64,000 bases of DNA from Bacteroidales bacterium UBA1309 (GTDB lineage Bacteria; Bacteroidota; Bacteroidia; Bacteroidales; Dysgonomonadaceae). This document shows, one piece after another, positions 26,705-36,458 of this stretch. The notes under the pieces were generated by a model. That model ran no database searches. It worked only from the letters and a program-made list of their open reading frames with translations, and was not told where the DNA came from. The first letter of the stretch is position 1. Each line of letters opens with the position of its first letter. Position numbers and translations under genes: made by a program. The stretch covers positions 62,001-126,000 of the forward strand of contig DBTT01000051.1 of NCBI GenBank assembly GCA_002307185.1, written 5' to 3'.

Positions 26705-28324
26705 ATGCTAATCGTAGAAAGTCTCAAAGTAGAAATGTCGGGGAAAACCCTTTTCGACAACATCAATTATATCATCAACGACAAGGATCGCATCGCTTTA
26801 GTCGGGAAGAACGGAGCCGGCAAAAGCACAATGCTCAAGATATTGGCCGGAATCAATAAAAGTTACAAGGGCACAGTCTCGATGCCTGACGGCACCACGA
26901 TCGGCTACTTGCCCCAGGTGATGGAGGTTTCCGATGTGCGTACGGTTCGGGAAGAAGCCTCGCAAGCTTTTTCGCATATCATGGATTTGCAGCACCAAAT
27001 CGAAGAGATGAACCGTCAATTGGAAACGAGAACCGACTATGAATCTGACAACTATTCGAAACTGATCGACGACTTCACCCATGCCCATGAGCGTTTGGCC
27101 CGTATCGAGGACACCAATTTTGACGGAGCTGTTGAAAAGACTTTGCTCGGACTTGGATTCAAACGCGCTGACCTTGACCGCCCGACAGATGAATTTAGTG
27201 GTGGATGGCGTATGCGTATCGAATTAGCAAAACTCCTTCTTCGCAATCCCGACATTATGCTTTTGGATGAGCCCACCAACCATCTGGATATTGAATCCAT
27301 TGGCTGGCTTGAAGATTTTATTAAAACTCAAGCCAATGCCGTGGTCTTGATTTCACACGATAGGGCATTTATCGATGCCGTCACCACACGTACTATCGAA
27401 CTTACATTGGGACGGATTTATGATTACAAGGTGAATTATTCCAAATATATTGAGCTGCGTGAAGAACGACGCCAGCAGCAACTCCACGCATGGGAATCAC
27501 AGCAAAAACAAATTCAAGAAATCGAAGAGTTTATCGAGCGTTTCCGGGCACAGGCCGCCAAAGCTGTGCTGGTGCAAAGCCGTGTTCGCCAATTGGAAAA
27601 GATGGAGCGCGTTGTGATTGATGAAGAAGACAAAGCCTCCATCCGCATCCGTTTTCAACCAGCTACCCGTTCGGGGAACTATCCTTTGACGGTGGATGGC
27701 GTGACGAAAAAATACGACGACTATCTTGTATTCGAAAATGCAAACCTTATGATTTCCCGTGGTGAAAAGGTCGCTCTTGCAGGAAGGAACGGTGAGGGGA
27801 AATCCACTTTTGTGAAATGCGTGATGGGCGAAACTGCGTACAGCGGAACAATGATGCTCGGGCACAACGTGAAGATCGGTTATTTTGCCCAAAACCAAGC
27901 GATGTTGTTGGATGAAGACCTTACTGTTTTCGAGACCATCGACCAAGTTGCCGAAGGTGACATCCGCACACAGATACGGAGCATACTTGGGGCGTTCATG
28001 TTCAACAGGGACGATTCAGAAAAAAAAGTGAAAGTGCTTTCGGGAGGCGAAAGAACCCGTTTGGCCATGGTAAAACTACTGCTCGAGCCAGTTAATCTCC
28101 TCGTTTTGGATGAACCGACCAACCATTTAGACTTGCGGACAAAGGAAGTGCTGAAAAATGCCTTGCTCGATTATGATGGAACAGTGATCTTGGTGTCGCA
28201 CGACCGCGACTTCTTGGATGGGCTGGTCTCCAAAGTTTATGAATTTTCCGACAAAAAAGTGAGCGAACATATAGGCGGCATCAAAGATTTTTTGGCAAAG
28301 AAACGACAAGAAATTTGGCAATAA
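26705..28324 (+). CDS. ABC-F family ATPase (ribosome-associated type)
   Basis: A 539-residue protein with two ABC domains and no membrane segment, the ABC-F layout of translation factors. Domain 1 has Walker A GKNGAGKST (residues 34-42), signature FSGGWRMRIELA and MLLDEPTNHLD. A charged linker (about residues 245-315, rich in Arg/Gln/Glu) separates it from domain 2 with GRNGEGKS, LSGGERTRLAM and VLDEPTNHLD. It is likely a housekeeping ABC-F (Uup/YbiT-like); antibiotic resistance is not indicated by context. It ends at a hairpin (28406-28444). Confidence 0.9.
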   Translation: MLIVESLKVEMSGKTLFDNINYIINDKDRIALVGKNGAGKSTMLKILAGINKSYKGTVSMPDGTTIGYLPQVMEVSDVRTVREEASQAFSHIMDLQHQIEEMNRQLETRTDYESDNYSKLIDDFTHAHERLARIEDTNFDGAVEKTLLGLGFKRADLDRPTDEFSGGWRMRIELAKLLLRNPDIMLLDEPTNHLDIESIGWLEDFIKTQANAVVLISHDRAFIDAVTTRTIELTLGRIYDYKVNYSKYIELREERRQQQLHAWESQQKQIQEIEEFIERFRAQAAKAVLVQSRVRQLEKMERVVIDEEDKASIRIRFQPATRSGNYPLTVDGVTKKYDDYLVFENANLMISRGEKVALAGRNGEGKSTFVKCVMGETAYSGTMMLGHNVKIGYFAQNQAMLLDEDLTVFETIDQVAEGDIRTQIRSILGAFMFNRDDSEKKVKVLSGGERTRLAMVKLLLEPVNLLVLDEPTNHLDLRTKEVLKNALLDYDGTVILVSHDRDFLDGLVSKVYEFSDKKVSEHIGGIKDFLAKKRQEIWQ

Positions 28325-28405
28325 AACTTAGAAAGAAATGTTATGTTGTATGGATTTGCAAATCCGTTTTAGAAATTAGAAATAGGACCTGCCAACGCAT
28401 AAAAG

Positions 28406-28444
28406 ATCAGGTTATTGTTGAATGAAACCCAATAGTAGCCTGAT
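28406..28444 (+). terminator. Terminator after the ABC-F gene
   Basis: ATCAGG (28406-28411) pairs with CCTGAT (28439-28444), with inner TATTG/CAATA pairing, followed by TTTTTTG. It is 82 nt past the stop codon. Confidence 0.7.
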
Positions 28445-28562
28445 TTTTTGTTTAATCGGAACTTTTTCGGATTTGCTATAACAGGTAAAAATAGAATTCA
28501 TATATGTCTCATAAATATTTACAATCAACGTCTTGCTTTCATTGATAATTGTTCAAAAATTA

Positions 28563-28593
28563 TTTGATTTTTAATAATTTAATCCTATATTTG
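28563..28593 (+). promoter_or_regulatory. Promoter of the DUF3467 gene
   Basis: TTTG at 28563-28566, 19-nt spacer, TATATTTG at 28586-28593; a full match to the Bacteroidetes consensus. It implies an untranslated leader of about 130 nt before ATG 28729. Nothing else is evident in 28325-28728 apart from the preceding terminator. Confidence 0.7.
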
Positions 28594-28728
28594 GGGTGAA
28601 TTATTAAAACCAAAGAACCTTAATTCGACATCATTTCGGCGAACGACAAAGACAAAATTGTTCAATAAGGAGATATTTTTTTTCTTTGTATAAGAACTCT
28701 CATTATATCTATTCTAAACAAAAAAATT

Positions 28729-29043
28729 ATGTTACCAAAACAAGAAAACGAAAATCAAATACAAATCGAGTTGAACGAAGAAGTGGCGCAGGGAATCTAT
28801 TCGAATTTGGCCATCATTTCCCACTCTTCCTCGGAATTTGTTGTAGATTTTATACGAGTGATGCCGGGAGTTCCAAAGGCAAAAGTACAGTCTAGAATCA
28901 TATTGACCCCCGAACATGCAAAACGACTGCTTCTCGCATTGAGCGAAAATATCGAGAAATACGAGGCTCTGAATGGACAAATAAAAACAGGGCAAGAACC
29001 AGGCTTTTTCCCCCAGCTAGGAGGAAAGATTGGAGAAGCGTGA
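28729..29043 (+). CDS. DUF3467 domain-containing protein
   Basis: A 104-residue soluble protein. IQIELNEEVAQGIYSNLAII then HSSSEFVVDFIRVMPGVPKA and RIILTPEHAKRLLLAL match the small DUF3467 family, which is widespread and of unknown function. In some Bacteroidetes it lies beside rpoC; here it is alone between the ABC-F gene and ald, with its own promoter. No catalytic residues are suggested. Confidence 0.85.
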   Translation: MLPKQENENQIQIELNEEVAQGIYSNLAIISHSSSEFVVDFIRVMPGVPKAKVQSRIILTPEHAKRLLLALSENIEKYEALNGQIKTGQEPGFFPQLGGKIGEA

Positions 29044-29131
29044 CACCAAATTTCGACAGGAAATTCTATAAATATAAGATAAAAAAACGTCCCCCATTTG
29101 TTATTATTTCCATTGATTCATAAAAAATGGC

Positions 29132-30238
29132 ATGAGAATTAGTATTCCAAAAGAAATTAAACCCAATGAAAACCGTGTTGCGATTACTCCTGCGGGTGTT
29201 TTTGCGCTTGCCGAAAACGGGCATGAAGTTTTCATTGAAAGTGGCGCAGGCTTAGGAAGCAGCATTTCAGACGAAGATTACATCGCTTCGGGCGCAAAAA
29301 TTTTGGCAACAGCTAGGGAGATATACCAAATTGCCGACATGGTGGTGAAGGTAAAAGAACCGATTGAACCGGAATATAAATTGATTAAAGAGGGGCAAAT
29401 CGTATTCACGTACTTCCACTTTGCGTCGAGTGTGGCTCTCACCAAGGCAATGATCGAAAGCAAAGCTATCTGTATAGCTTATGAAACAGTGGAGCTTCCC
29501 GACAAATCATTACCTTTGCTTGTTCCGATGAGCGAAGTTGCTGGAAGAATGGCCATACAAGAAGGAGCAAAGTATTTAGAGAAAACCCAGGAAGGTAAAG
29601 GAATCCTTTTAGGGGGTGTTCCCGGAGTTCGTCCTGCGAATGTTTTGGTGATCGGCGGTGGCATTGTGGGTTCGCAAGCGGCTAGGATAGCAGCTGGGGT
29701 GGGGGCGAATGTGACGATTCTCGACACGAATTTGAATCGTTTACGTCATTTGAGTGAAGTGATGCCAGCCAATGTGGTCACGCAATTTTCGGATCAATAT
29801 ACAATTCAACAATTAGTGAAACAAGCCGACTTAGTGGTTGGTGCAGTCTTGACAGCTGGAGCAAAGGCGCCTGTGGTGATAAGACGAGAGATGTTGAAAA
29901 CCATGCAGCCAGGAACCGTGATTGTGGATGTGGCAGTGGATCAGGGAGGTTGTTTTGAAACGACCAAACCTACAACACACACTCATCCTATTTATGTGAT
30001 TGACGGTGTGGTGCATTATTCCGTTGCGAATATGCCGGGCGCAGTACCGATGACTTCTACTTTTGCCTTGACAAATGCCACATTGCCTTATGTCAAATTG
30101 TTGGCAGACAATGGATGGAAGGAAGCAGTTTGCAAAAATGAGAGTCTGCGAAAAGGACTCAATATCATTGACGGTGATATTGTTTTCAAAGGTGTGGCCG
30201 ACGCGTTTGGATTTCCTTTTAAAGCCATTGAATTATAA
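29132..30238 (+). CDS. ald: Alanine dehydrogenase
   Basis: A 368-residue NAD-dependent enzyme interconverting L-alanine and pyruvate plus ammonium. MRISIPKEIKPNENRVAI and GHEVFIESGAG at the N-terminus, VKVKEP (catalytic Lys), YFHFAS (catalytic His) and VIGGGIVGSQAARIAAG (Rossmann loop) match the family. The end lacks any transhydrogenase beta domain. It may run catabolically to release ammonium or recycle NADH during fermentation. Confidence 0.92.
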   Translation: MRISIPKEIKPNENRVAITPAGVFALAENGHEVFIESGAGLGSSISDEDYIASGAKILATAREIYQIADMVVKVKEPIEPEYKLIKEGQIVFTYFHFASSVALTKAMIESKAICIAYETVELPDKSLPLLVPMSEVAGRMAIQEGAKYLEKTQEGKGILLGGVPGVRPANVLVIGGGIVGSQAARIAAGVGANVTILDTNLNRLRHLSEVMPANVVTQFSDQYTIQQLVKQADLVVGAVLTAGAKAPVVIRREMLKTMQPGTVIVDVAVDQGGCFETTKPTTHTHPIYVIDGVVHYSVANMPGAVPMTSTFALTNATLPYVKLLADNGWKEAVCKNESLRKGLNIIDGDIVFKGVADAFGFPFKAIEL

Positions 30239-30440
30239 CTTGCATCATTATTGAATTAGAGATATGGAAGAAGAAAATGTAAACAAATTTAATCTTTTCA
30301 CCATGTTTCGTGATGAATTCAAATTTATGAAGCTTTGAAAAACAGTATGGTTTGTTGCCATTATCAAATAGTATGCCATTTAATCGATAAATCAGAAAAA
30401 GATCAACAACAGAAATAAACATTCTTCAATTATTTACTCT

Positions 30441-31988
30441 ATGGAAATTTTAAATTCATCGCTAATTGATTGGTCAAGAGCACAGTTTGCTCTTACAGCC
30501 ATGTATCATTGGCTTTTCGTTCCTTTAACCTTAGGTCTGGGGGTCATCATGGCTATCATGGAGACTATCTATGTACGCACAGGGAATGAGCAATGGAAAC
30601 GCACTGCAAAGTTTTGGATGACAATCTTTGGAATCAATTTCGCCATCGGGGTTGCCACTGGTCTGATTCTGGAATTTCAGTTTGGAACTAACTGGTCCAA
30701 TTACAGTTGGTTTGTTGGAGACATTTTCGGTGCACCGCTTGCCATCGAAGGTATCGTTGCATTTTTTATGGAAGCAACATTCATATCCATCATGTTTTTC
30801 GGATGGAAGCGCGTGAGTAAAAAAATGCACTTGGCTGCTACCTGGCTGACTTTGACGGGAGCTACTCTTTCCGCATTGTGGATATTGATAGCCAATGCTT
30901 GGATGCAATATCCGGTGGGAATGGAATTCAATCCGGATACTGTTCGTAATGAAATGAACGATTTTTGGGCAGTGGCACTTTCGCCGGTTGCGATCAACAA
31001 GTTTTTCCACACAGTGGTCTCTTCCTGGGTTTTTGGAGCTGCTTTTGTGGCAGGAGTTGCCGGTTGGTACATCTTGAAAAAAAGGGATTTGGAATTTGCT
31101 AAACAAAGCATGAAAGTAGCATCTGTATTTGGGCTGCTTGGGATTATCCTGACGGCCACCACAGGCGACGGTTCGGCTTATCAGGTGGCTCAAAAGCAAC
31201 CGATGAAGCTGGCTGCTATGGAAGGACTTTACGATGGACAAAAAGGTGTCGGACTGATTGTCGTAGCTCTTCCCAATCCTGAAAAGAAAAAATACGATGA
31301 CGGTGTGGAGCCTTATGTCTTTAAAATAGAAATTCCCAAAGCACTGTCAGCTCTCGGATACCGCGATTTTGATGCGTTTGTACCCGGAATCAACGATATT
31401 ATAAAAGGTGGCTACATTGATGCTAAAGGAGTAAAGGCTTTGCCTTTCAGCGAAAAGCAAGCCAGGGGGAGAAAAGCCATCCACGCATTGTCTGACTATC
31501 AGAAAGCGATGAAAAACCACGATACTGCCAATGCGGCTAAGTACAAGGCCATCCTGAAAGAAAATTATTCCTACTTTGGATATGGTTATTTGAATCATCC
31601 TGATCAGTTGGTGCCAAATATCCCCATAGTGTTCTGGTCATTCCATATCATGGTTTACATTGGAGGATTCTTCATCTTATTTTTCGGGTTACTAACCTTC
31701 TTTAGTTATAAAGACAAACTCGTCAATAGCAAATGGCTTCTATGGTTGTCTATTGCTTCTGTTCCATTGGCATATATTTGTACTCAAGCCGGATGGTTGG
31801 TTGCCGAGATCGGTCGTCAGCCTTGGACTATTCAAGATGTTCTGCCGCTACAAGCTGCAATTTCATCTCTTTCCGTTGAATCAGTGAAGATTAGTTTCTT
31901 CATATTTTTCATATTGTTTACGGCCTTATTGATTGCCGAAATTCGTATTATGTTGAACCAGATTAAAAAAGGACCTGGAGCAGAATAA
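30441..31988 (+). CDS. cydA: Cytochrome bd ubiquinol oxidase subunit I
   Basis: A 515-residue inner-membrane quinol oxidase subunit. The N-terminal LIDWSRAQFALTAMYHWLFVPLTLG contains the haem-ligand His region. GRQPW near the C-terminus and the Q-loop between about residues 245 and 390 are visible. Nine or so spans are evident. It oxidises menaquinol with high O2 affinity, suited to micro-oxic life. cydB follows after 44 nt. No DUF4492 or CydX-type small gene is convincing nearby. Confidence 0.94.
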   Translation: MEILNSSLIDWSRAQFALTAMYHWLFVPLTLGLGVIMAIMETIYVRTGNEQWKRTAKFWMTIFGINFAIGVATGLILEFQFGTNWSNYSWFVGDIFGAPLAIEGIVAFFMEATFISIMFFGWKRVSKKMHLAATWLTLTGATLSALWILIANAWMQYPVGMEFNPDTVRNEMNDFWAVALSPVAINKFFHTVVSSWVFGAAFVAGVAGWYILKKRDLEFAKQSMKVASVFGLLGIILTATTGDGSAYQVAQKQPMKLAAMEGLYDGQKGVGLIVVALPNPEKKKYDDGVEPYVFKIEIPKALSALGYRDFDAFVPGINDIIKGGYIDAKGVKALPFSEKQARGRKAIHALSDYQKAMKNHDTANAAKYKAILKENYSYFGYGYLNHPDQLVPNIPIVFWSFHIMVYIGGFFILFFGLLTFFSYKDKLVNSKWLLWLSIASVPLAYICTQAGWLVAEIGRQPWTIQDVLPLQAAISSLSVESVKISFFIFFILFTALLIAEIRIMLNQIKKGPGAE

Positions 31989-32032
31989 ATTTTGCCGGCA
32001 GGTTTTTTTAGAATCATAAAGTATACACAACC

Positions 32033-33199
32033 ATGTTTGAATATTCATTCTTGCAACATTATTGGTGGTTTATCATCAGCCTCTTGGCGGGTTTGCTAAC
32101 CCTTTTGCTGATGGTTCAGGGAGGCCAATCCATGCTGTTTTCTCTCGGAAAAGAAGATCACCACCGTTTTCTGATGGTGAATGCCTTGGGACGCAAATGG
32201 GAATACACTTTCACTACGCTTGTAACCTTTGGCGGTGCATTTTTTGCGTCTTTCCCTCTTTTCTATTCAACCAGTTTTGGTGGAGCCTATTGGGTTTGGA
32301 TGCTGATCTTGCTTTGTTTTGTCATTCAGGCAGTGTCTTACGAGTATATGTCAAAGCCTGGTAACACATATGGAAAAACGACCTACCAATCTTTCCTTTT
32401 CATCAACGGATTGCTAGGCACGTTTCTTATCGGAGCAGCCGTCGCTACCTTTTTCACCGGTTCGGAATTTATTGTTAATAAGGGGAACATATCCAACTTG
32501 ACAGGCGACCCTATCACAGGACTTGTTATCAGCCAATGGCAAAATCCATTGCATGGCCTTGAAGCTTTGTTTGATGTACGCAATTGGCTCTTAGGCTTGG
32601 CTGTTTTCTTCCTTGCGCGCACCAATGCCTGCCTGTTTTTCATTAACCGTATCGACAACAAAGAATTGGTTGAAAAATCACACAAATACCTTTTATACAG
32701 TGCCGTCCCATTCTTGGTGTTTTTCTTGGCATTTTTATTTTGGATACTGTTAGGTAAAGGATATGCTTCGGATGCAGCAAGCGGTGTCGTGACTTTAGAA
32801 CCTTATAAATATTTTTTCAATTTGGTCCAAATGCCGATAGTTGCTGTTGTATTCTTGGTTGGAGTTATCTTGGTGTTGTACGGAATAGGCCGCTCTATAT
32901 TTTCCAAAGTATTTAACAGCGGAATATGGTTTAGTGGTGCAGGAACAGTGTTGACAGTTTGTTCGCTCCTGCTTGTTGCCGGATACAATGGCACGGCATA
33001 TTATCCGTCATCGATCGCAGATCATAGCAGTTCGCTGACTATTTTCAACTCGTCTTCAAGCCACTTCACGTTGACAGCGATGACTTATGTCTCCATTTTG
33101 GTTCCATTTGTATTAGCTTATATCTTCTTTGCATGGAGATCACTCGAAAGAAAAAAATTCAAAGCAGAAGACCTCAAAGAAGACGGTCACGTATATTGA
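32033..33199 (+). CDS. cydB: Cytochrome bd ubiquinol oxidase subunit II
   Basis: A 388-residue membrane partner of CydA with about eight to nine spans (starts HYWWFIISLLAGLLTLLLMVQGGQ). NALGRKWEYTFTTLVTFGGAFFASFP is a typical CydB segment. It is translated 44 nt after cydA and closed by a strong terminator at 33230-33264. No cydC/cydD maturation genes are adjacent. Confidence 0.93.
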   Translation: MFEYSFLQHYWWFIISLLAGLLTLLLMVQGGQSMLFSLGKEDHHRFLMVNALGRKWEYTFTTLVTFGGAFFASFPLFYSTSFGGAYWVWMLILLCFVIQAVSYEYMSKPGNTYGKTTYQSFLFINGLLGTFLIGAAVATFFTGSEFIVNKGNISNLTGDPITGLVISQWQNPLHGLEALFDVRNWLLGLAVFFLARTNACLFFINRIDNKELVEKSHKYLLYSAVPFLVFFLAFLFWILLGKGYASDAASGVVTLEPYKYFFNLVQMPIVAVVFLVGVILVLYGIGRSIFSKVFNSGIWFSGAGTVLTVCSLLLVAGYNGTAYYPSSIADHSSSLTIFNSSSSHFTLTAMTYVSILVPFVLAYIFFAWRSLERKKFKAEDLKEDGHVY

Positions 33200-33229
33200 T
33201 AGTCAGCAAAGAATAAAATATATTGAAAA

Positions 33230-33264
33230 AACAGGGAATCGGTGGCAAACACTTATTCCCTGTT
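33230..33264 (+). terminator. Terminator of the cydAB operon
   Basis: Perfect 10-bp stem AACAGGGAAT (33230-33239) / ATTCCCTGTT (33255-33264), 15-nt loop, followed by TGTTGTTTATT. It lies 31 nt after the cydB stop. Confidence 0.85.
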
Positions 33265-33311
33265 TGTTGTTTATTGATGAGTATCGAAAGAAAAACATAG
33301 TAAAGAAGCAG

Positions 33312-33722
33312 ATGCAACTAAAGAAAAGTTATCTAATTATTGCTGCCGGATGTATGTGGATGCTGGCAGGTATCAATGTATTTCATATTGGATTTCAAGT
33401 GTGGGAGATAAAAAAGACAATGCCTTGGCTTCACTTCTTTGGTGTAATTGCCACTTTTCTTTTTTTTGCAATTATCTTCAACAAGACCTACACCAAAAAT
33501 GTAAATCGAATTTCGAAAATGGACAATCCTCGAAATCCATTGTCCTTTTTTGACATCAAAGGGTGGTTGATTATTTCTTTTATGATTACCTTGGGCATCA
33601 CGGTCCGCCATTTCGCACTACTTCCGGTTTATTTTATAGCTGCTTTCTATCAAGGATTAGGGGCATGCCTCACCATATATGGGGGACGTTTTTTGTGGAC
33701 AGGGGCAATGTCAGGATATTGA
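33312..33722 (+). CDS. Uncharacterised four-span membrane protein
   Basis: A 136-residue hydrophobic protein with about four helices (YLIIAAGCMWMLAGINVFHIGF; WLHFFGVIATFLFFAIIF; WLIISFMITLGITV; FALLPVYFIAAFYQGLGAC) separated by basic loops. The ATG at 33312 is chosen because longer frames overlap cydB and its terminator. I do not recognise the family. It is convergent with the nucleosidase gene, only 10 nt away. Confidence 0.65.
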   Translation: MQLKKSYLIIAAGCMWMLAGINVFHIGFQVWEIKKTMPWLHFFGVIATFLFFAIIFNKTYTKNVNRISKMDNPRNPLSFFDIKGWLIISFMITLGITVRHFALLPVYFIAAFYQGLGACLTIYGGRFLWTGAMSGY

Positions 33723-33732
33723 TTTTTTATAA

Positions 33733-34299
33733 TTATCTATTGGCGAACCAATGTGCCAATCCTTCACGGGCATCGCTTAATTTGTCTTCCCAATGTTTTA
33801 CAGAATTTTCACCGATTATATCGGTCACGTATTTTACCGCCAGAAAGGGCTTGTTCAGTTCTTTACACACTATAGCTTGGGCAAAGGCCTCCATATCCAC
33901 CACATCTCCGCAAATCGATTCTGCTTGCGTGACAAAGCTATCTCCTGTATTGCAAACACCTAAGGTTGCGTTTGTAGAAATCCAGTTTTTGATAATATCT
34001 TCGTCAGCAAGTACCTCCTGAAAGCCTATTTCATATTCTATTCCGGGAAGTTGCACCGTTAGAAAATCGCGGTCGATAAATCGGTTACAAACAAAAATAT
34101 CTCCCACTTGATGATTCAATGTGCCGGATGTTCCTATGTTTACGACCAAATCAGGATCTTCCTCCATGATAGCTTTTGTGAGCATCATCGCAGCTTTAGC
34201 CTTTCCGATGCCCGTGAAAACGTATATGATTTCACAATTAGGAAATGTCAAAGGAATAAATTCAGCCTTCAAAGCAAAGGTCACAACAATCTTTTTCAT
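33733..34299 (-). CDS. 5'-methylthioadenosine/S-adenosylhomocysteine nucleosidase-like protein
   Basis: A 188-residue PNP/UDP-family nucleosidase. FTGIGKAKAAMMLTKAI, VVNIGTSGTLN and VVDMEAFAQAIVCKELNKPFLAVKYVTD (with the MEA(F) nucleoside site) are typical. It is shorter than E. coli MTAN (232 residues). The substrate could be methylthioadenosine, S-adenosylhomocysteine or, less likely, futalosine; the last would conflict with the isochorismate route seen at 5297-6394. nudC is next upstream on the same strand (36 nt). Confidence 0.75.
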   Translation of the reverse strand: MKKIVVTFALKAEFIPLTFPNCEIIYVFTGIGKAKAAMMLTKAIMEEDPDLVVNIGTSGTLNHQVGDIFVCNRFIDRDFLTVQLPGIEYEIGFQEVLADEDIIKNWISTNATLGVCNTGDSFVTQAESICGDVVDMEAFAQAIVCKELNKPFLAVKYVTDIIGENSVKHWEDKLSDAREGLAHWFANR

Positions 34300-34335
34300 A
34301 TTTATTGGATTAGGCTTATTTTGTATATGTACTTT

Positions 34336-35169
34336 TTACAATTCGCCTCTTTCAAATTTGTCAAGCATTTCGCCGGCAATGCTGATATTGGTGGGACGGC
34401 TCGGTAAATTACCTCTCTCGAACCAGGCTGCTTCTGTAATTTCTTTGCCATCGATCAGGATCGGCTGAAATTCATCAGCTTCTGCCGTGAAACCGACCAT
34501 TAAGGAGCCAGACAGTGGCCAGGGCTGGCTTGCGAAGTATCGGATATTTTTCACATCCAAACCCACTTCTTCTTTCACTTCGCGAAGCACGGTTTCTTCC
34601 AAGGTTTCTCCCACATCCACATATCCCGCAACCAGAGAAAACCATCCAGGGCGAAAATTAGCGTTGTTGGCGAGCAAAATCTTATTCCCTGCAGTGATTG
34701 CCACAATGATGGCTGGCGAAATTTTGGGAAAGAATAGGGTGTTGCATTCAGGACAGAACACCGCTCTTTCATCTACCTTGTGTTTGGTTTTCGCTCCACA
34801 TTTGCCACAAAAATGGTGTTCTGCATACCAATGGTGCAACTGAAAGCCAACGAGGCTTATCCATGCTGTTTCTGGTTGAGAAAGGGTTCTGAAAAAATTG
34901 ATTTCCTTGTAGCAGAAAGTAGATTCTTTTATAGGCAAATCGTTCCACAGCATAAAACAGGAAATATCATCCAATGTAAACAAAAATGTGGCTTCCGCAT
35001 CACCGTTTATTTCAGGGAAATCCTTTTTCCGGGGGAGTTCAAAACCGATACCGATGACCTTCATCAATAGTTTATTATCGCTGAAATGAAGCACATAATC
35101 ATCCGCCTTGATTTTTTTGTCAGTCAAAAACTGGTTGTTGAAGTGGTGAGGAAAAATATCCTGAATCAT
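34336..35169 (-). CDS. nudC: NAD(+)/NADH pyrophosphatase (Nudix, NudC-type)
   Basis: A 277-residue Nudix hydrolase cleaving NAD(H) to NMN(H) and AMP, and able to decap NAD-RNA in E. coli. The four-Cys zinc ribbon is HFCGKCGAKTK...VFCPECNT. The Nudix box GYVDVGETLEETVLREVKEE carries the metal-binding glutamates. The downstream SQPWPLSGSLM matches the NADH-pyrophosphatase signature SQPWPFPxS with small changes. The nucleosidase gene follows after 36 nt, suggesting linked nucleotide salvage. Confidence 0.92.
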   Translation of the reverse strand: MIQDIFPHHFNNQFLTDKKIKADDYVLHFSDNKLLMKVIGIGFELPRKKDFPEINGDAEATFLFTLDDISCFMLWNDLPIKESTFCYKEINFFRTLSQPETAWISLVGFQLHHWYAEHHFCGKCGAKTKHKVDERAVFCPECNTLFFPKISPAIIVAITAGNKILLANNANFRPGWFSLVAGYVDVGETLEETVLREVKEEVGLDVKNIRYFASQPWPLSGSLMVGFTAEADEFQPILIDGKEITEAAWFERGNLPSRPTNISIAGEMLDKFERGEL

Positions 35170-35484
35170 ACTGCTCGTTAAATTATTGTTGATCCTTATT
35201 GTTATTAAGATTTGGAGCTGTAAAGGTATTCAAAATGGGTGGAAAGAGAAAAAATATAGTATTCAAATTTTTAGTAAGAATTTGAGGTATTTATTTAAGA
35301 GGCTAATGCAAAGTGCTAGTAGCAAAGAGGCTGTTGCTTTTTCTAACCTCTTCTTTTACCGAAAATATCTGCAAGGTTATTTTCAGAGAAAGAAGAGATT
35401 TCAACCAGATAATAAGAATTTAAATTTCTGTTGAAGTGTGAAAGGTCTGTAACTATCTTGCTTTTGACCCTTAGGGAGAGCCTT
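35170..35484. other. Gap without recognised features
   Basis: 315 bases between nudC and the DUF2147 gene, which lies on the same strand. It is AT-rich. I see no credible gene, strong hairpin or repeat; it may hold the nudC promoter. Confidence 0.5.
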
Positions 35485-35916
35485 TTAGTTTGTTTTGGTG
35501 AAAGTGGCTGTCCTGCCAAACATCGGGCTTCCAACATAGCCCCTCACTTCCATGTTGCCATTTTTGATCTTTATTTCGCAACTGTAAGTCTTGCCACTTT
35601 TTGGGTCATACACTTGTCCATCAACCCATTTTCCATCATCGAATCTAAATCCGGTCAAGATCAATGCATTCAACAAAGTACGTTCACGAAGTTTTTCGTC
35701 TTTGTTCTTGCTGTCTTTCCGAAGCGTTTTTCCATCTGCTTCATATGTGTGCTTCATCCAGACTAATTTCCCGTAGAATTTCCCACTTGTCTCATAGATT
35801 TCTACTTTTCCGTCTTTGTCTTCGTTGAGCCACTTTCCAACGATCGCATTCGAAGATTGGGCATATGTTGCTATCGATATTATGAACGAAATGGCAATGA
35901 ATGCAAGATATTTCAT
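35485..35916 (-). CDS. DUF2147 domain-containing exported protein
   Basis: A 143-residue secreted protein. The ATG at 35916 (MKYLAFIAISFIISIATYAQ) gives a clean signal peptide; a longer frame would add 19 unlikely residues. The mature part NAIVGKWLNEDKDGKVEIYE, FYGKLVWMKHTYEADG and DGKWVDGQVYDPKSGKTYSC is the DUF2147 pattern, a predicted small beta-barrel/lipocalin-like domain of unknown role. YtxH lies upstream on the same strand. Confidence 0.85.
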   Translation of the reverse strand: MKYLAFIAISFIISIATYAQSSNAIVGKWLNEDKDGKVEIYETSGKFYGKLVWMKHTYEADGKTLRKDSKNKDEKLRERTLLNALILTGFRFDDGKWVDGQVYDPKSGKTYSCEIKIKNGNMEVRGYVGSPMFGRTATFTKTN

Positions 35917-36019
35917 CTTTGTTTTAATTTTGATTGCTTGATAAATTAAAAAAAAAGCAGGATCCGACGACACGAGTTGAATCCCACTTTAGTATATTTT
36001 TGATGATTGGATCATCCGG

Positions 36020-36334
36020 TTATTTTACAGAATTGGCACTTGCTTGTGCTTTGCTTTCCAGGTCTTCAAGCACATCAATCAACTTGCCTGCGACATCGGC
36101 TGCAAGTTGGTTCACACTCTTTTTGCCTTTTCTAAATTCATGGCGTGCTACTACTCCAGCTCTAAGTGAACGCATTTTTCCAAAGGTTTTCCCTTGTTCT
36201 ATTCCGTCCAAAGCCTTTCCTTTCACTTCGTCGAATTTTTCTCCTAATTCTTCCCTTGTTTCAGGGTCGGACAACTTCATCGCTGCATAAGTGCCTAATG
36301 CTCCAACGGCTATACCTAACAAAAATTTTTTCAT
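36020..36334 (-). CDS. YtxH-like membrane-anchored stress protein
   Basis: A 104-residue protein with one N-terminal membrane helix rich in Gly/Ala (LLGIAVGALGTYAAMKL) and a charged helical remainder (SDPETREELGEKFDEVKGKA), the YtxH/gas-vesicle GvpP-like layout. The function of the family is loosely tied to stress. A CAAATTTA element (TAAATTTG on the minus strand) at 36414-36421 may be its -7 box. Confidence 0.75.
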   Translation of the reverse strand: MKKFLLGIAVGALGTYAAMKLSDPETREELGEKFDEVKGKALDGIEQGKTFGKMRSLRAGVVARHEFRKGKKSVNQLAADVAGKLIDVLEDLESKAQASANSVK

Positions 36335-36458
36335 AGCTTTTCCGTTATATTGTTTAGTAATACGATTATTGACATTCTGTTAAAATAACAACTTCCGCGG
36401 TTGATTTGTTTACAAATTTAGTGATTTAATTATTAATCCATTCAATCACTTGTAAATA

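Noticed and set aside
30264..30338. 24-codon frame upstream of cydA as a DUF4492/CydX-like peptide
   Set aside because: The peptide is hydrophilic with no membrane helix and matches no known cyd-associated small protein.
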